This document shows, one piece after another, positions 29,121 through 36,511 of a DNA stretch of 64,000 nt. Positions within the stretch are counted from its first letter, which is position 1. The number at the start of each line of letters is the position of its first letter. A program made the translations under genes and the position numbers. The notes under the pieces are model-generated. The model was not told the DNA's origin, made no database searches, and saw only the letters and a list, made by a program, of their open reading frames with translations. This DNA comes from Minwuiaceae bacterium (lineage in GTDB: Bacteria; Pseudomonadota; Alphaproteobacteria; Minwuiales; Minwuiaceae): positions 1-64,000 of the forward strand of contig JANQEE010000003.1 in the NCBI GenBank assembly GCA_028278525.1. Reading direction: 5' to 3'.

Positions 29121-31048
29121 GAGAACGGCGCGATACCGGCCGCTACAAGAACTTCACCCGCCGCGCCGCGATGCTCGGCGGCGCCAAGTTCGTGCTGCTG
29201 TCGTCGCTCGCCGGCCGCATGTATTACCTGCAGGTCGTCGAATCCGACCAGTACCGGATGCTCGCCGACGAGAACCGGATCAATATCCGCCTGCTCGCGC
29301 CGCCGCGCGGGCAGGTGTTCGACCGCTTCGGCGTGGAGCTGGCGTCGAACCGCAGCAACTATCAGATCGTGCTGGTGCCGGAACAGACCGACAGCGTCGA
29401 AAGCACGCTCGACGTCCTGGCCAAGGTGATCGAGATCGACGAGCGCGAGCGCGCCCGGGTCATCCGCGAGGCGAAGCGCAAGCGCGGCTTCGTGCCCATC
29501 GCCGTGGCCGATAACCTGAGCTGGGACGAATTCGCCCGCGTCAACGTCAATATTCTCGACCTGCCGGGCATCAACCTGGATGTGGGCGAGACCCGCGATT
29601 ATCCGTTCGGCGATGTGATGTCGCACGTCGTCGGCTATGTCGCCGCCGTGTCGGAACGCGACCTGATCACCCAGGAAGCCGATCCCTTGCTGGAACTGCC
29701 GGGCTTTCGCATCGGCAAATCAGGCATCGAACGCACCTACGACCGCCGCGTGCGCGGCAGCGCCGGCAGCAGCCGGGTCGAGGTCAACGCCTTCGGCCGG
29801 GTGATCCGCGAACTCAGCCGCCAGGACGGCGAGCCCGGCGACGACCTCATGCTGACCATCGATGCGTCGCTGCAGCGCTTCACGATGGAGCGCATGGGGC
29901 AGGAGAGCGCCGCCGCCGTCGTGGTCGATATCCATACCGGCGACGTTCTGGCCCTCGCCTCGACGCCCAGCTTCGATCCGAACGCCTTCAATCTCGGCCT
30001 GTCCACCGAGCAATGGCGCGCCTTGATCGACAACGAGCGCAAGCCGCTCAACAACAAGGCCGTCGCCGGCCAGTTCCCGCCGGGCTCGACCTTCAAGATG
30101 ATTGTGGCGCTGGCCGCGCTGGAGGCCGGCGTGGTGACGCCGGATCATGTGGTGCATTGCCCCGGGTCGGTCACGCTGGGGCGCAACAAGTTCCATTGCT
30201 GGAAGCGCGGCGGCCACGGCTGGCTCGGCATGATCGAAGCGATCTATAAATCCTGCGACGTCTACTTCTACGACATCGCCAAGAAGACCGGGATCGAGCG
30301 GATCGCCGCGATGGCGCGCCGTTTCGGCTTGGGCGAGGTGCTCGACCTCGACCTGCCGGGGGAGAAGCCGGGCCTGGTGCCCAGCAAGGAATGGAAGCTG
30401 GCGATCGACGGCGTGCCCTGGCAGCAGGGCGAGACCCTGATTGCCGGTATCGGCCAGGGCTATCTGTTGGCGACGCCGCTGCAGCTGGCGATCATGACGG
30501 CGCGCCTGGCCAACGGCGGCAGGGCGGTCAAACCCAGGATGGTCAAGCGCGTGGTCCCGGCCGAGCCCGACCCGGACGCCGACGAAGCCGCCGCGGAGGA
30601 GATCGCGGAGGAGCTTCCCTCGCTCGACATCTCGCGCGGCTCGCTTGCCGTCGTCAAGAAGGGCATGGACCTCGTCACCAATCACGAGCGCGGCACCGCT
30701 TACGCCGCCCGTATCAGGGAAAAGGGGATGGAGATGGCCGGCAAGACCGGCACGGCGCAGGTCCGCCGTATCTCCAAGGCGGAACGCCGCACCCGCGTCC
30801 TGAAGAACGAGGAGCGGCCGTGGGAGGAGCGCGACCACGCGCTTTTCGTCGCTTACGCGCCGGTGTCCAGGCCCCGCTACGCCATATCGGTTCTGGTCGA
30901 ACATGGCGGCAGCGGTTCCAAGGCCGCCGCGCCGCTCGCCCGCGATATCCTTGCCGAAGCCCAGCGTCTCGATCCGCTCGGCAAGCCGGTCGGCACGCTT
31001 GCCGGCGCCGCGGCCCGCCGCCGTCCGGCGGACGCGGACGAAGGCTGA
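29117..31048 (+). CDS. mrdA: Penicillin-binding protein 2 (elongasome transpeptidase)
   Basis: A 643-aa class-B PBP. An N-terminal membrane anchor (about residues 19-35) is followed by the pedestal domain (APPRGQVFDRFG) and the transpeptidase domain. The SxxK motif is at Ser324-Lys327 (PPGSTFK), the SxN-type motif reads SCD as usual for PBP2, and KTG lies in GKTGTAQ. It cross-links peptidoglycan during side-wall growth together with RodA, encoded 4 nt downstream. It starts within the mreD stop. Confidence 0.96.
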   Translation: MRERRDTGRYKNFTRRAAMLGGAKFVLLSSLAGRMYYLQVVESDQYRMLADENRINIRLLAPPRGQVFDRFGVELASNRSNYQIVLVPEQTDSVESTLDVLAKVIEIDERERARVIREAKRKRGFVPIAVADNLSWDEFARVNVNILDLPGINLDVGETRDYPFGDVMSHVVGYVAAVSERDLITQEADPLLELPGFRIGKSGIERTYDRRVRGSAGSSRVEVNAFGRVIRELSRQDGEPGDDLMLTIDASLQRFTMERMGQESAAAVVVDIHTGDVLALASTPSFDPNAFNLGLSTEQWRALIDNERKPLNNKAVAGQFPPGSTFKMIVALAALEAGVVTPDHVVHCPGSVTLGRNKFHCWKRGGHGWLGMIEAIYKSCDVYFYDIAKKTGIERIAAMARRFGLGEVLDLDLPGEKPGLVPSKEWKLAIDGVPWQQGETLIAGIGQGYLLATPLQLAIMTARLANGGRAVKPRMVKRVVPAEPDPDADEAAAEEIAEELPSLDISRGSLAVVKKGMDLVTNHERGTAYAARIREKGMEMAGKTGTAQVRRISKAERRTRVLKNEERPWEERDHALFVAYAPVSRPRYAISVLVEHGGSGSKAAAPLARDILAEAQRLDPLGKPVGTLAGAAARRRPADADEG

Positions 31049-31052
31049 CCGC

Positions 31053-32210
31053 ATGTCTATCCTCAGCACCATAGACGACGACCGTAGAAGCCTGCCGCTT
31101 CGGCGCAAGATCATCGAGGTGAACTGGGGCCTGGTGTTCGTCATCTGCCTGGTCGCCGGCGTCGGCTTCGCCATGCTCTATTCCGCGGCCGGCGGCAACT
31201 TAAGCCCCTGGGCCTCGCGCCAGATGATCCGGTTCAGCGCCGGCCTCGGCGTCATGCTGGTGATCGCGCTGATCGATATCCGGTTCTGGCTGCGCTACGC
31301 CTATCTGTTCTACGGCATCGGCCTGGCGTTGCTGGTCTCCGTCGAATTCTTCGGCGTGGTCGGCATGGGCGCGCAGCGCTGGGTCGATCTTGGCCTGTTC
31401 CAGTTGCAGCCGTCGGAAGTGATGAAGGTCGCCATCGTGCTGGCTCTGGCCCGTTATTTCCATGCCCTTTCCATGGAGGAAGTCGGCCAGTTCCGCTGGT
31501 TGCTGCTGCCGACCATCCTCATCGTCGCCCCGGTCACCCTGGTGCTGCGCCAGCCGGACCTCGGCACCGCCATCCTGCTCGGCGTCGTCGGCTTCGGCAT
31601 CTTCTTCGTCGCCGGCGTCCGGCTCTGGAAGTTCGCCGCCGCCGGCGCCCTCGCCCTCGGCGGCCTGCCGATCGTCTGGCAGTACCTGCACGACTACCAG
31701 AAGGCCCGCATCCTCACTTTCATCAATCCGGAGCAGGATCCGCTCGGCTCCGGCTACCACATCATGCAGTCGAAAATCGCGCTCGGCTCCGGCGGCGTGT
31801 TCGGCAAGGGCTTCCTGCAGGGCACGCAAAGCCATCTCGACTTCCTGCCGGAAATGCGGACCGACTTCATCTTCACCATGCTGGCGGAAGAATTCGGCAT
31901 GGCCGGCGGCCTCGCGCTGCTCACGCTTTACGCCCTGCTGCTGGCTTACGGCTTCGCCATCGCCCTCCGCGCCCGCAACCATTTCGGCCGCATCGTCGCG
32001 CTCGGCGTCACCGGCGGCTTCTTCCTCTACGTCTTTATCAACATCGCCATGGTCATGGGCCTCGTCCCCGTCGTCGGCGTGCCGCTTCCGCTCATCTCCT
32101 ACGGCGGCACCTCGATGATGACCCTCCTGGTCGGCTTCGGCCTGCTGATGAGCGTCTGGATCCACCGCGACGTAGAAATCCCCCGCCGCCCCGGCTTCGT
32201 GGGGCTCTGA
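31053..32210 (+). CDS. rodA: Peptidoglycan glycosyltransferase RodA
   Basis: A 385-aa SEDS-family membrane protein with about ten transmembrane helices. It has the SEDS motifs QPSEVMK, RQPDLGTA (with the catalytic-region Asp), NPEQDPLGSGYHIMQSKIALGSGG and GVPLPLISYGG. It polymerises glycan strands for the elongasome. The ATG at 31053 follows the mrdA stop by 4 nt; longer in-frame starts lie inside mrdA. Confidence 0.96.
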   Translation: MSILSTIDDDRRSLPLRRKIIEVNWGLVFVICLVAGVGFAMLYSAAGGNLSPWASRQMIRFSAGLGVMLVIALIDIRFWLRYAYLFYGIGLALLVSVEFFGVVGMGAQRWVDLGLFQLQPSEVMKVAIVLALARYFHALSMEEVGQFRWLLLPTILIVAPVTLVLRQPDLGTAILLGVVGFGIFFVAGVRLWKFAAAGALALGGLPIVWQYLHDYQKARILTFINPEQDPLGSGYHIMQSKIALGSGGVFGKGFLQGTQSHLDFLPEMRTDFIFTMLAEEFGMAGGLALLTLYALLLAYGFAIALRARNHFGRIVALGVTGGFFLYVFINIAMVMGLVPVVGVPLPLISYGGTSMMTLLVGFGLLMSVWIHRDVEIPRRPGFVGL

Positions 32211-32231
32211 CGGCGCCAATCACCGCCGTAT

Positions 32232-32412
32232 TTCCCCTCTCCCCACGCTAGCGGGGGGAGAGGGTAGGGTGAGGGGGGTGTCGATGAAAGTCGATTTCTC
32301 TGCCGAGATTAGCTTCGCTAGCGAGGCGAACGCTTCCGCGTGCTGATCCAAATCGACGACTGTTTCGGGCACCCCCTCACCCAACCCTCTCCCCCTAAAA
32401 AGGGGGCGAGGG
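32232..32412. repeat. Repeat family B, copy 1 (CCCTCTCCCC...GGGTGAGGGGG)
   Basis: A small hairpin CCCTCTCCCC/GGGGGAGAGGG (about 32235-32264) continues into AGGGTAGGGTGAGGGGGGTGTCGA, and about 70 bp later the inverted counterpart CACCCCCTCACCCAACCCTCT appears (about 32370-32391), then another G-rich stretch. The region lies after rodA and before tRNA-Lys and contains no gene. Related units occur at 40311-40355 and 41131-41205. Confidence 0.75.
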
Positions 32413-32477
32413 CCAACCGCGCGTGCCCCAACGCCGAACCCATGGACAAGAATCACCCCCTGCGCTATAGAGCCCGT

Positions 32478-32553
<76 letters not shown>

Positions 32554-32676
32554 TCCCGCGCCGCATCGATTTTCTGAAGGGGGCTCCGTTCGACAATGAT
32601 CGAACCCGTTTGCCGCGGCGTCGGCGTGCGTGTCTCAAGTAAAGGCTGGATGGACCGTAGGGGATTGGCCTAAGCC

Positions 32677-33210
32677 ATGGCAGAAGAATGGGACCCGTCG
32701 GACGTCAAAGCGCTTCGATCGGCAGCGGAATCTGGTGACCCATGGGCCCAGTATAGTCTGGCGGCGGCCTGCGCTACCGGCGAGTTCGGCAAGGTGGATC
32801 TTGAAGAGGCGGCCCGCTGGTATTCCAGGTCTGCGGAACAAGGATACCCACCAGCGCAGTACGAAATTGGATTGATGTACCTTCAGGCAGAAGGTGTTCC
32901 AAAGAATACCGAAAAGGGTCAAAACTGGCTCAAAACTGCCGCGCGTAATGGTGATATCGGCGCGATGGAGGTGCTTGGCGAATGCTACGCGGAGGGGCTG
33001 CTCAATTTTCCTCGGGACATAAAAGAAGCCATCACTTGGTATGAGGCGTCGATTGCCAAGGGCAGTCCTCGTGCCAAATGTCTCCTGGGTTTGATTTACC
33101 TGGAAGGCAAGCTTGACGAAACAAACACAGCTAAGGGCTTTCAACTGGTTCAAGAATCCCACGATGAAGGCTATGTATATGCGCGAGATGTTCTAGAAAA
33201 ATATCAATGA
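32677..33210 (+). CDS. Sel1-like repeat protein
   Basis: A 177-aa protein made almost wholly of Sel1/TPR-like helical repeats of about 36 residues: AAESGDPWAQYSLA, SAEQGYPPAQYEIGLMY, AARNGDIGAMEVLGECY and SIAKGSPRAKCLLGLIY mark four units. There is no signal peptide, so it is likely cytoplasmic, and it may act as a protein-binding scaffold. Base composition is lower in GC than all neighbours. It is the only gene between tRNA-Lys and the duplicated tRNA end. Confidence 0.85.
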   Translation: MAEEWDPSDVKALRSAAESGDPWAQYSLAAACATGEFGKVDLEEAARWYSRSAEQGYPPAQYEIGLMYLQAEGVPKNTEKGQNWLKTAARNGDIGAMEVLGECYAEGLLNFPRDIKEAITWYEASIAKGSPRAKCLLGLIYLEGKLDETNTAKGFQLVQESHDEGYVYARDVLEKYQ

Positions 33211-33271
33211 GTGGTCGAGCCGCTAAAAGGGATCTTCTCTTTATCTCCACAAGCATTGCTAACTAGTGCGC

Positions 33272-33296
33272 GGTTCGAATCCCCGTGCACCCACCA
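33272..33296 (+). other. Duplicated 3' end of tRNA-Lys (attachment-site repeat)
   Basis: Twenty-five nucleotides, from GGTTCGAAT to CCCACCA, are identical to 32529-32553 of tRNA-Lys. No other part of a tRNA precedes it, so it is not a second gene but the distal attachment repeat. Confidence 0.88.
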
Positions 33297-33410
33297 CTTG
33301 CCGCATAGACAGCCTGTTTTCGATCACGCCTTCGTGGGCTTGGCGGCGTTGTGGCTGCAGGCTAGCCTGCCGGTGACAGATTAAGGCACCGCATCGAAAG
33401 GAACGCCGCC

Positions 33411-34841
33411 ATGCCGGAAAACGGATTGGTCGCCGTCGTCAAACGAGACTGCCCGACCTGCGTGATGGTCGCGCCGGTGCTCGAGCGGCTGGCGCGCGAG
33501 ACCGGTTTGACGGTCTATTCCCAGGACGATCCGGGCTTTCCGGAAACCATCGCCGATGTCGCCGACGATACCGCTCTCGACGAGTCCTACCGCCTCGGCG
33601 TCGAGATTGTGCCGACCATCGTCCGTTTCGAGGGTGGCGCGGAAGCGGCGCGCACCTACGGCTGGGACCGGGCCGCATGGGAAGGCATCACCGGCCTCGC
33701 CGATCTCGGGCCGGACCTGCCGGCGGTCAAGCCCGGCTGCGGCGGCCTGAACCAGGAGCCCGATCGGCTCGCCGAACTGCGCATTCGTCATGGCGATACC
33801 GGCATCGGCTCCCGCCGGGTCGAGATCGGCGTCAAGGAAGACCCGATCGAGGCCTGCTACGAGCGCGGCTGGACCGACGGCCTGCCCGTGGTGCCGCCGA
33901 CCGAGGCGCGGGTACTGGCCATGCTCGACGGCACGTCGCGTAAGCCCGACGAGGTGCTCGGCGCCATGCCGCCCAACCTCGACCCCTGCACCGTGGAGAA
34001 GGTCGCGATCAACGCCGTCATGGCCGGCTGCAAGCCGGACTACATGCCGGTCCTGCTGGCCGCCATGGAGGCGGTGCTGGACGACGATTTCTGCCTGCAC
34101 GGCGTGCTGGCGACCACCCGCTATGTCGGCCCGGTGGTCATCGTCAACGGCCCGGTCGCGCGCCGCATCGGCATGAATTCCGGCGTCAATGCGCTCGGCC
34201 AGGGCAACCGCGCCAACGCCACCATCGGCCGTGCCGTGCAGCTTGCGATCCGCAACATCGGCGGCGGCAAGCCCGGCGAGATCGACCGTGCCACCCTCGG
34301 CACGCCGGGCAAGTACACCTTCTGCTTCGCCGAGGACGAGGAGAACTCCGCCTGGACGCCGTTCACCGTCGACCGTGGCCTGAAGGCCGGGACCGACGCG
34401 GTCACCGTCTTCGCCGGCAACGGGCTGCAGGGCACCTCGGACGAACGGGCGCGCACGCCCGAGGAACTGGCCGCCACCTTCGCCACCAGCATCCGCGCGG
34501 TCGACAACATCAACAAGTTCCCCGCGCCGGACGTAATCCTGGTGATCTGCCCTGAACATCAGCGCACCATTGCCGAGGGCGGCTGGGACAAGGCCCGTCT
34601 GCACGCCGAGCTGCTGGAGCGTTTGACCGTGCCGGCCGACAGCGTGATGCCGGGGGCCCACGGCATCGCCGAAGGCGTCAGCCGCAAACTCGCCGGCAAG
34701 ACGGTGTGCAAAGTCCCGCCGGAAGGCCTTATGATCGTTCGTGCCGGCGGTGGCGCCGGCAAATTCTCCGGCATCATCTCGGGCTGGACCCCGTCCAACC
34801 CGAACTACAGCCGGGCCGTAACCAAGGAGGTGACGTTTTGA
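33411..34841 (+). CDS. Thioredoxin-like domain fused to an uncharacterised domain; partner of the UGSC selenoprotein
   Basis: A 476-aa protein. Residues 1-95 look like a thioredoxin fold: strand VAVVK, redox motif CPTC (14-17) and the cis-proline context EIVPT (Pro68). From about residue 120 a long domain begins (YERGWTDGLPVVPPT, then TVEKVAINAVMAGCKPDYMPV and HGIAEGVSRKLAG); I recognise it only as a conserved uncharacterised domain. There is no signal peptide. The stop overlaps the TTG start of the selenoprotein gene, so the two are translationally coupled and probably form one redox system: the CPTC site could reduce the Sec/Cys centre of the partner. The C-terminal function is unknown. Confidence 0.75.
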   Translation: MPENGLVAVVKRDCPTCVMVAPVLERLARETGLTVYSQDDPGFPETIADVADDTALDESYRLGVEIVPTIVRFEGGAEAARTYGWDRAAWEGITGLADLGPDLPAVKPGCGGLNQEPDRLAELRIRHGDTGIGSRRVEIGVKEDPIEACYERGWTDGLPVVPPTEARVLAMLDGTSRKPDEVLGAMPPNLDPCTVEKVAINAVMAGCKPDYMPVLLAAMEAVLDDDFCLHGVLATTRYVGPVVIVNGPVARRIGMNSGVNALGQGNRANATIGRAVQLAIRNIGGGKPGEIDRATLGTPGKYTFCFAEDEENSAWTPFTVDRGLKAGTDAVTVFAGNGLQGTSDERARTPEELAATFATSIRAVDNINKFPAPDVILVICPEHQRTIAEGGWDKARLHAELLERLTVPADSVMPGAHGIAEGVSRKLAGKTVCKVPPEGLMIVRAGGGAGKFSGIISGWTPSNPNYSRAVTKEVTF

Positions 34842-35365
34842 CGTCAGACAACATCCTGCTCGATCCGACCTCGGAACGGCAGGCGCCCCATCGCGAGCGC
34901 CTGGGCCGGCCGAAGTCGCTCGAGGGATTGACCGTCGCGGTGCTCGACATCTCGAAGCCGCGCGGCGATGTGTTTCTCGACCGTGTCGCCGACCGCCTGG
35001 GCGAGCACGGCATCGCGGTCAAACGCTACCGCAAGCCGACCGTCGCGCGCCCGGCGCCGCTGGACATCCAGCAGGCGATCACGGACGAATGCGACGTCGT
35101 GGTCGAAGGCCTGGCCGACTGAGGTTCCTGCACGTCGTGCTGTACGCATGACCTGGTGAACCTCGAAGGCCGCGGCCTGCCGTCCGTCGGCGTCGCCACG
35201 ACCGAATTCGTCCAGGCCGCCGCCGTGCAGGCGGAGGCGTTGGGCGCCGATCCGGCCTATGTCTGGGTGCCGCACCCGATTCAGGACCGCACCGACGAGG
35301 AACTCAAGGCCCTCGCCGACCGCCACCTGGACGAGATCCTGGCGGCGATTACCGCGAAGGCCTGA
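34838..35365 (+). CDS. UGSC-family selenoprotein (in-frame UGA read as selenocysteine)
   Basis: A 175-aa protein when UGA at 35120-35122 is read as selenocysteine (residue 95). The reading frame continues without loss of coding character: before it DVVVEGLAD, after it GSCTSCCTHDLVNLEGRGLPSVGV, giving the motif U-G-S-C that names the known UGSC selenoprotein family. Start is TTG 34838, 7 nt after GGAGG and overlapping the upstream stop. Several cysteines follow the Sec (C98, C101, C102). A hairpin begins 11 nt after the UGA. Function is unknown; a thiol/selenol redox role with the upstream thioredoxin-like protein is inferred. A normal gene finder would split it into two fragments. No selA, selB, selC or selD lies in the window. 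Confidence 0.88.
35134..35152 (+). promoter_or_regulatory. Candidate bacterial SECIS hairpin
   Basis: A 7-bp stem GTCGTGC/GCATGAC (one G-U pair) with a 5-nt loop TGTAC starts exactly 11 nt after the UGA at 35120. The distance and minimal stem-loop size match the SelB-binding upper hairpin of E. coli fdhF. The loop carries a GU. Confidence 0.65.
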
Positions 35366-35374
35366 TCGATACAA

Positions 35375-35402
35375 TACCGGCGGCGCCGAAGCGCCGCCGG
35401 TA
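35375..35402. terminator. Bidirectional hairpin between selenoprotein gene and CTERM array
   Basis: A perfect 12-bp stem TACCGGCGGCGC / GCGCCGCCGGTA with a CGAA loop (TTCG on the minus strand) lies between two convergent genes. The following T content is poor on both strands, so termination efficiency is uncertain. Confidence 0.65.
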
Positions 35403-35430
35403 AGTAGAAACTTCCGACAGTCCCGGCTTC

Positions 35431-36255
35431 TTAAGGCGAGATGTGCCGCCGCCGGTTCGCCAGGCCGAGCCCGACAACGGCCAGACCCAGCAGGCCGAGC
35501 GCCGCCGGCGCCGGCACCGCGTCCGCGGGCTCGAACCGGGTCGTGCCCTGAAGGCCGATCAGCAGGAGGAGGTGGGCACCCTGAGTGGCCCCGATTTCGA
35601 CGGACGTCGGCGTGTTCAGGCCCTGGCATCCGGTCGAATCGAAACTCGAGACCCTGCAGGACAGCAGCAGCTCGCCGGGCTCGAACAGGTCGGCCGGATT
35701 CAAGGGTATGGTCGAGAAGTCGAGCCCCGAAAGAATCTCGCGGCCTCCGTCCAACACCAGCCCGAGTGCGACATCCATGAACACGGCCCCGCCGTCAGCG
35801 GCGGCGACCGAGAAAGTCGAGCCGGAAAACGAGAGGTCGATGGTGGTTGGCTCGGTCTCGAGCGCCACTCCGGCGACGGCGAACCCGGCCGCTTCGGCGA
35901 AATCCGCATTGGCGGCGCCACTGATCGCAGCGCCCAAATCGATCTTGTTGACGCCGTCGAGATTGATGCTCCCGTTTGCGTTGGCGCTCGCCTGGTCGGC
36001 CGGCGTGCCTTTCAGGGCGTGTGCCTTGGCGTCGGCGAATGCGGGGCCGAGATCTGTAACGCCGGTAAACTTGAATTCGAGCGAAATGTTCGCCGTGCCG
36101 TTGAACGATGGCACCGCCCAGGCGCTGCCAGCCATGAAAACCGGCGCCAGGCCGACCGCCAACGCTATCGCGGCCAAATGGCGACCCGGTCCTCGAATTC
36201 TTTGGGTGAACGCCGCTTTCAATGCGGCTGGATTGAGAGATGAGTATTCATGCAT
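35431..36255 (-). CDS. Secreted protein with VPxP-type C-terminal sorting signal (array member 1)
   Basis: A 274-aa exported protein. The start MHEYSS at 36255 parallels MHE starts in the three paralogues upstream. The signal peptide ends near AWAVPSF (about residue 47). The body is beta-rich and low in charge, with a conserved Cys pair (LLSCRVSSFDSTGC). The C-terminus has the sorting pattern VPAP, a hydrophobic helix (ALGLLGLAVVGLGLA) and RRR, as in PEP-CTERM or VPLPA-CTERM proteins processed by exosortases. It is the most divergent of four tandem paralogues. Own sigma-54 promoter (36310-36323) and upstream box (36390-36407). Confidence 0.82.
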   Translation of the reverse strand: MHEYSSLNPAALKAAFTQRIRGPGRHLAAIALAVGLAPVFMAGSAWAVPSFNGTANISLEFKFTGVTDLGPAFADAKAHALKGTPADQASANANGSINLDGVNKIDLGAAISGAANADFAEAAGFAVAGVALETEPTTIDLSFSGSTFSVAAADGGAVFMDVALGLVLDGGREILSGLDFSTIPLNPADLFEPGELLLSCRVSSFDSTGCQGLNTPTSVEIGATQGAHLLLLIGLQGTTRFEPADAVPAPAALGLLGLAVVGLGLANRRRHISP

Positions 36256-36309
36256 GACCCCTGCCTTTCTCAGCAAACGGGGCCCAACCTCATCCGCGAC
36301 ATTTACCAA

Positions 36310-36323
36310 GCAAGATACGTACC
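36310..36323 (-). promoter_or_regulatory. Sigma-54 (-24/-12) promoter of CTERM array member 1
   Basis: Minus-strand TGGTACGTATCTTGCT has GG and GC separated by exactly 10 nt, matching the TGGCACG-N4-TTGCW consensus except for one base. The -12 GC lies 55 nt before the ATG at 36255. Confidence 0.75.
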
Positions 36324-36389
36324 AAGTATGGCAACATTCAATTGATTCAGCGCCTTGGAGCGGAATCATCGTTGACTGGAATGATTGTT

Positions 36390-36407
36390 CTGTAAAATGT
36401 ACCGACA
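36390..36407 (-). promoter_or_regulatory. Conserved upstream box, array member 1
   Basis: Minus-strand TGTCGG-TACA-TTTTACAG, an imperfect dyad (TGTCGG versus TGTAAA), lies 80 bp upstream of the -12 element, the usual distance for a sigma-54 enhancer-binding protein site. Confidence 0.72.
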
Positions 36408-36450
36408 CAAACGGCCCGGCTTTGGAGGATGTCGCCGCTCCGACGCCGAC

Positions 36451-36481
36451 AAAAAAGACGGCGGCGCCGAAGCGCCGCCGT
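36451..36481 (-). terminator. Rho-independent terminator of array member 2
   Basis: On the minus strand a perfect 10-bp stem ACGGCGGCGC/GCGCCGCCGT with a TTCG loop (36458-36481) is followed by CTTTTTT. It lies 31 nt after the stop of the gene at 36512-37378. Confidence 0.92.
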
Positions 36482-36511
36482 TTAGGCCCCCGTAGTCGAC
36501 GGCCCGGCTTG

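Larger units (their letters stand above)
32554..33296. mobile_element. Putative minimal integrated island at tRNA-Lys
   Basis: A 743-bp segment lies between the tRNA-Lys 3' end and a perfect 25-nt copy of that end. It holds one gene (Sel1-repeat protein) with visibly lower GC and different codon use from its neighbours. Direct repeats of a tRNA 3' end bounding foreign-looking DNA are the hallmark of tyrosine-integrase elements. No integrase gene is present, so this would be a decayed or non-autonomous remnant. Confidence 0.65.

Noticed and set aside
33245-33296. Second tRNA gene
   Set aside because: Only the 3' T-arm/acceptor end matches tRNA-Lys; there is no anticodon or D arm. It is an attachment-site duplicate.
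34838-35122. Truncated pseudogene ending at UGA 35120
   Set aside because: Coding sequence continues in frame with a UGSC motif, multiple cysteines and a SECIS-like hairpin, which points to selenocysteine rather than a nonsense mutation.
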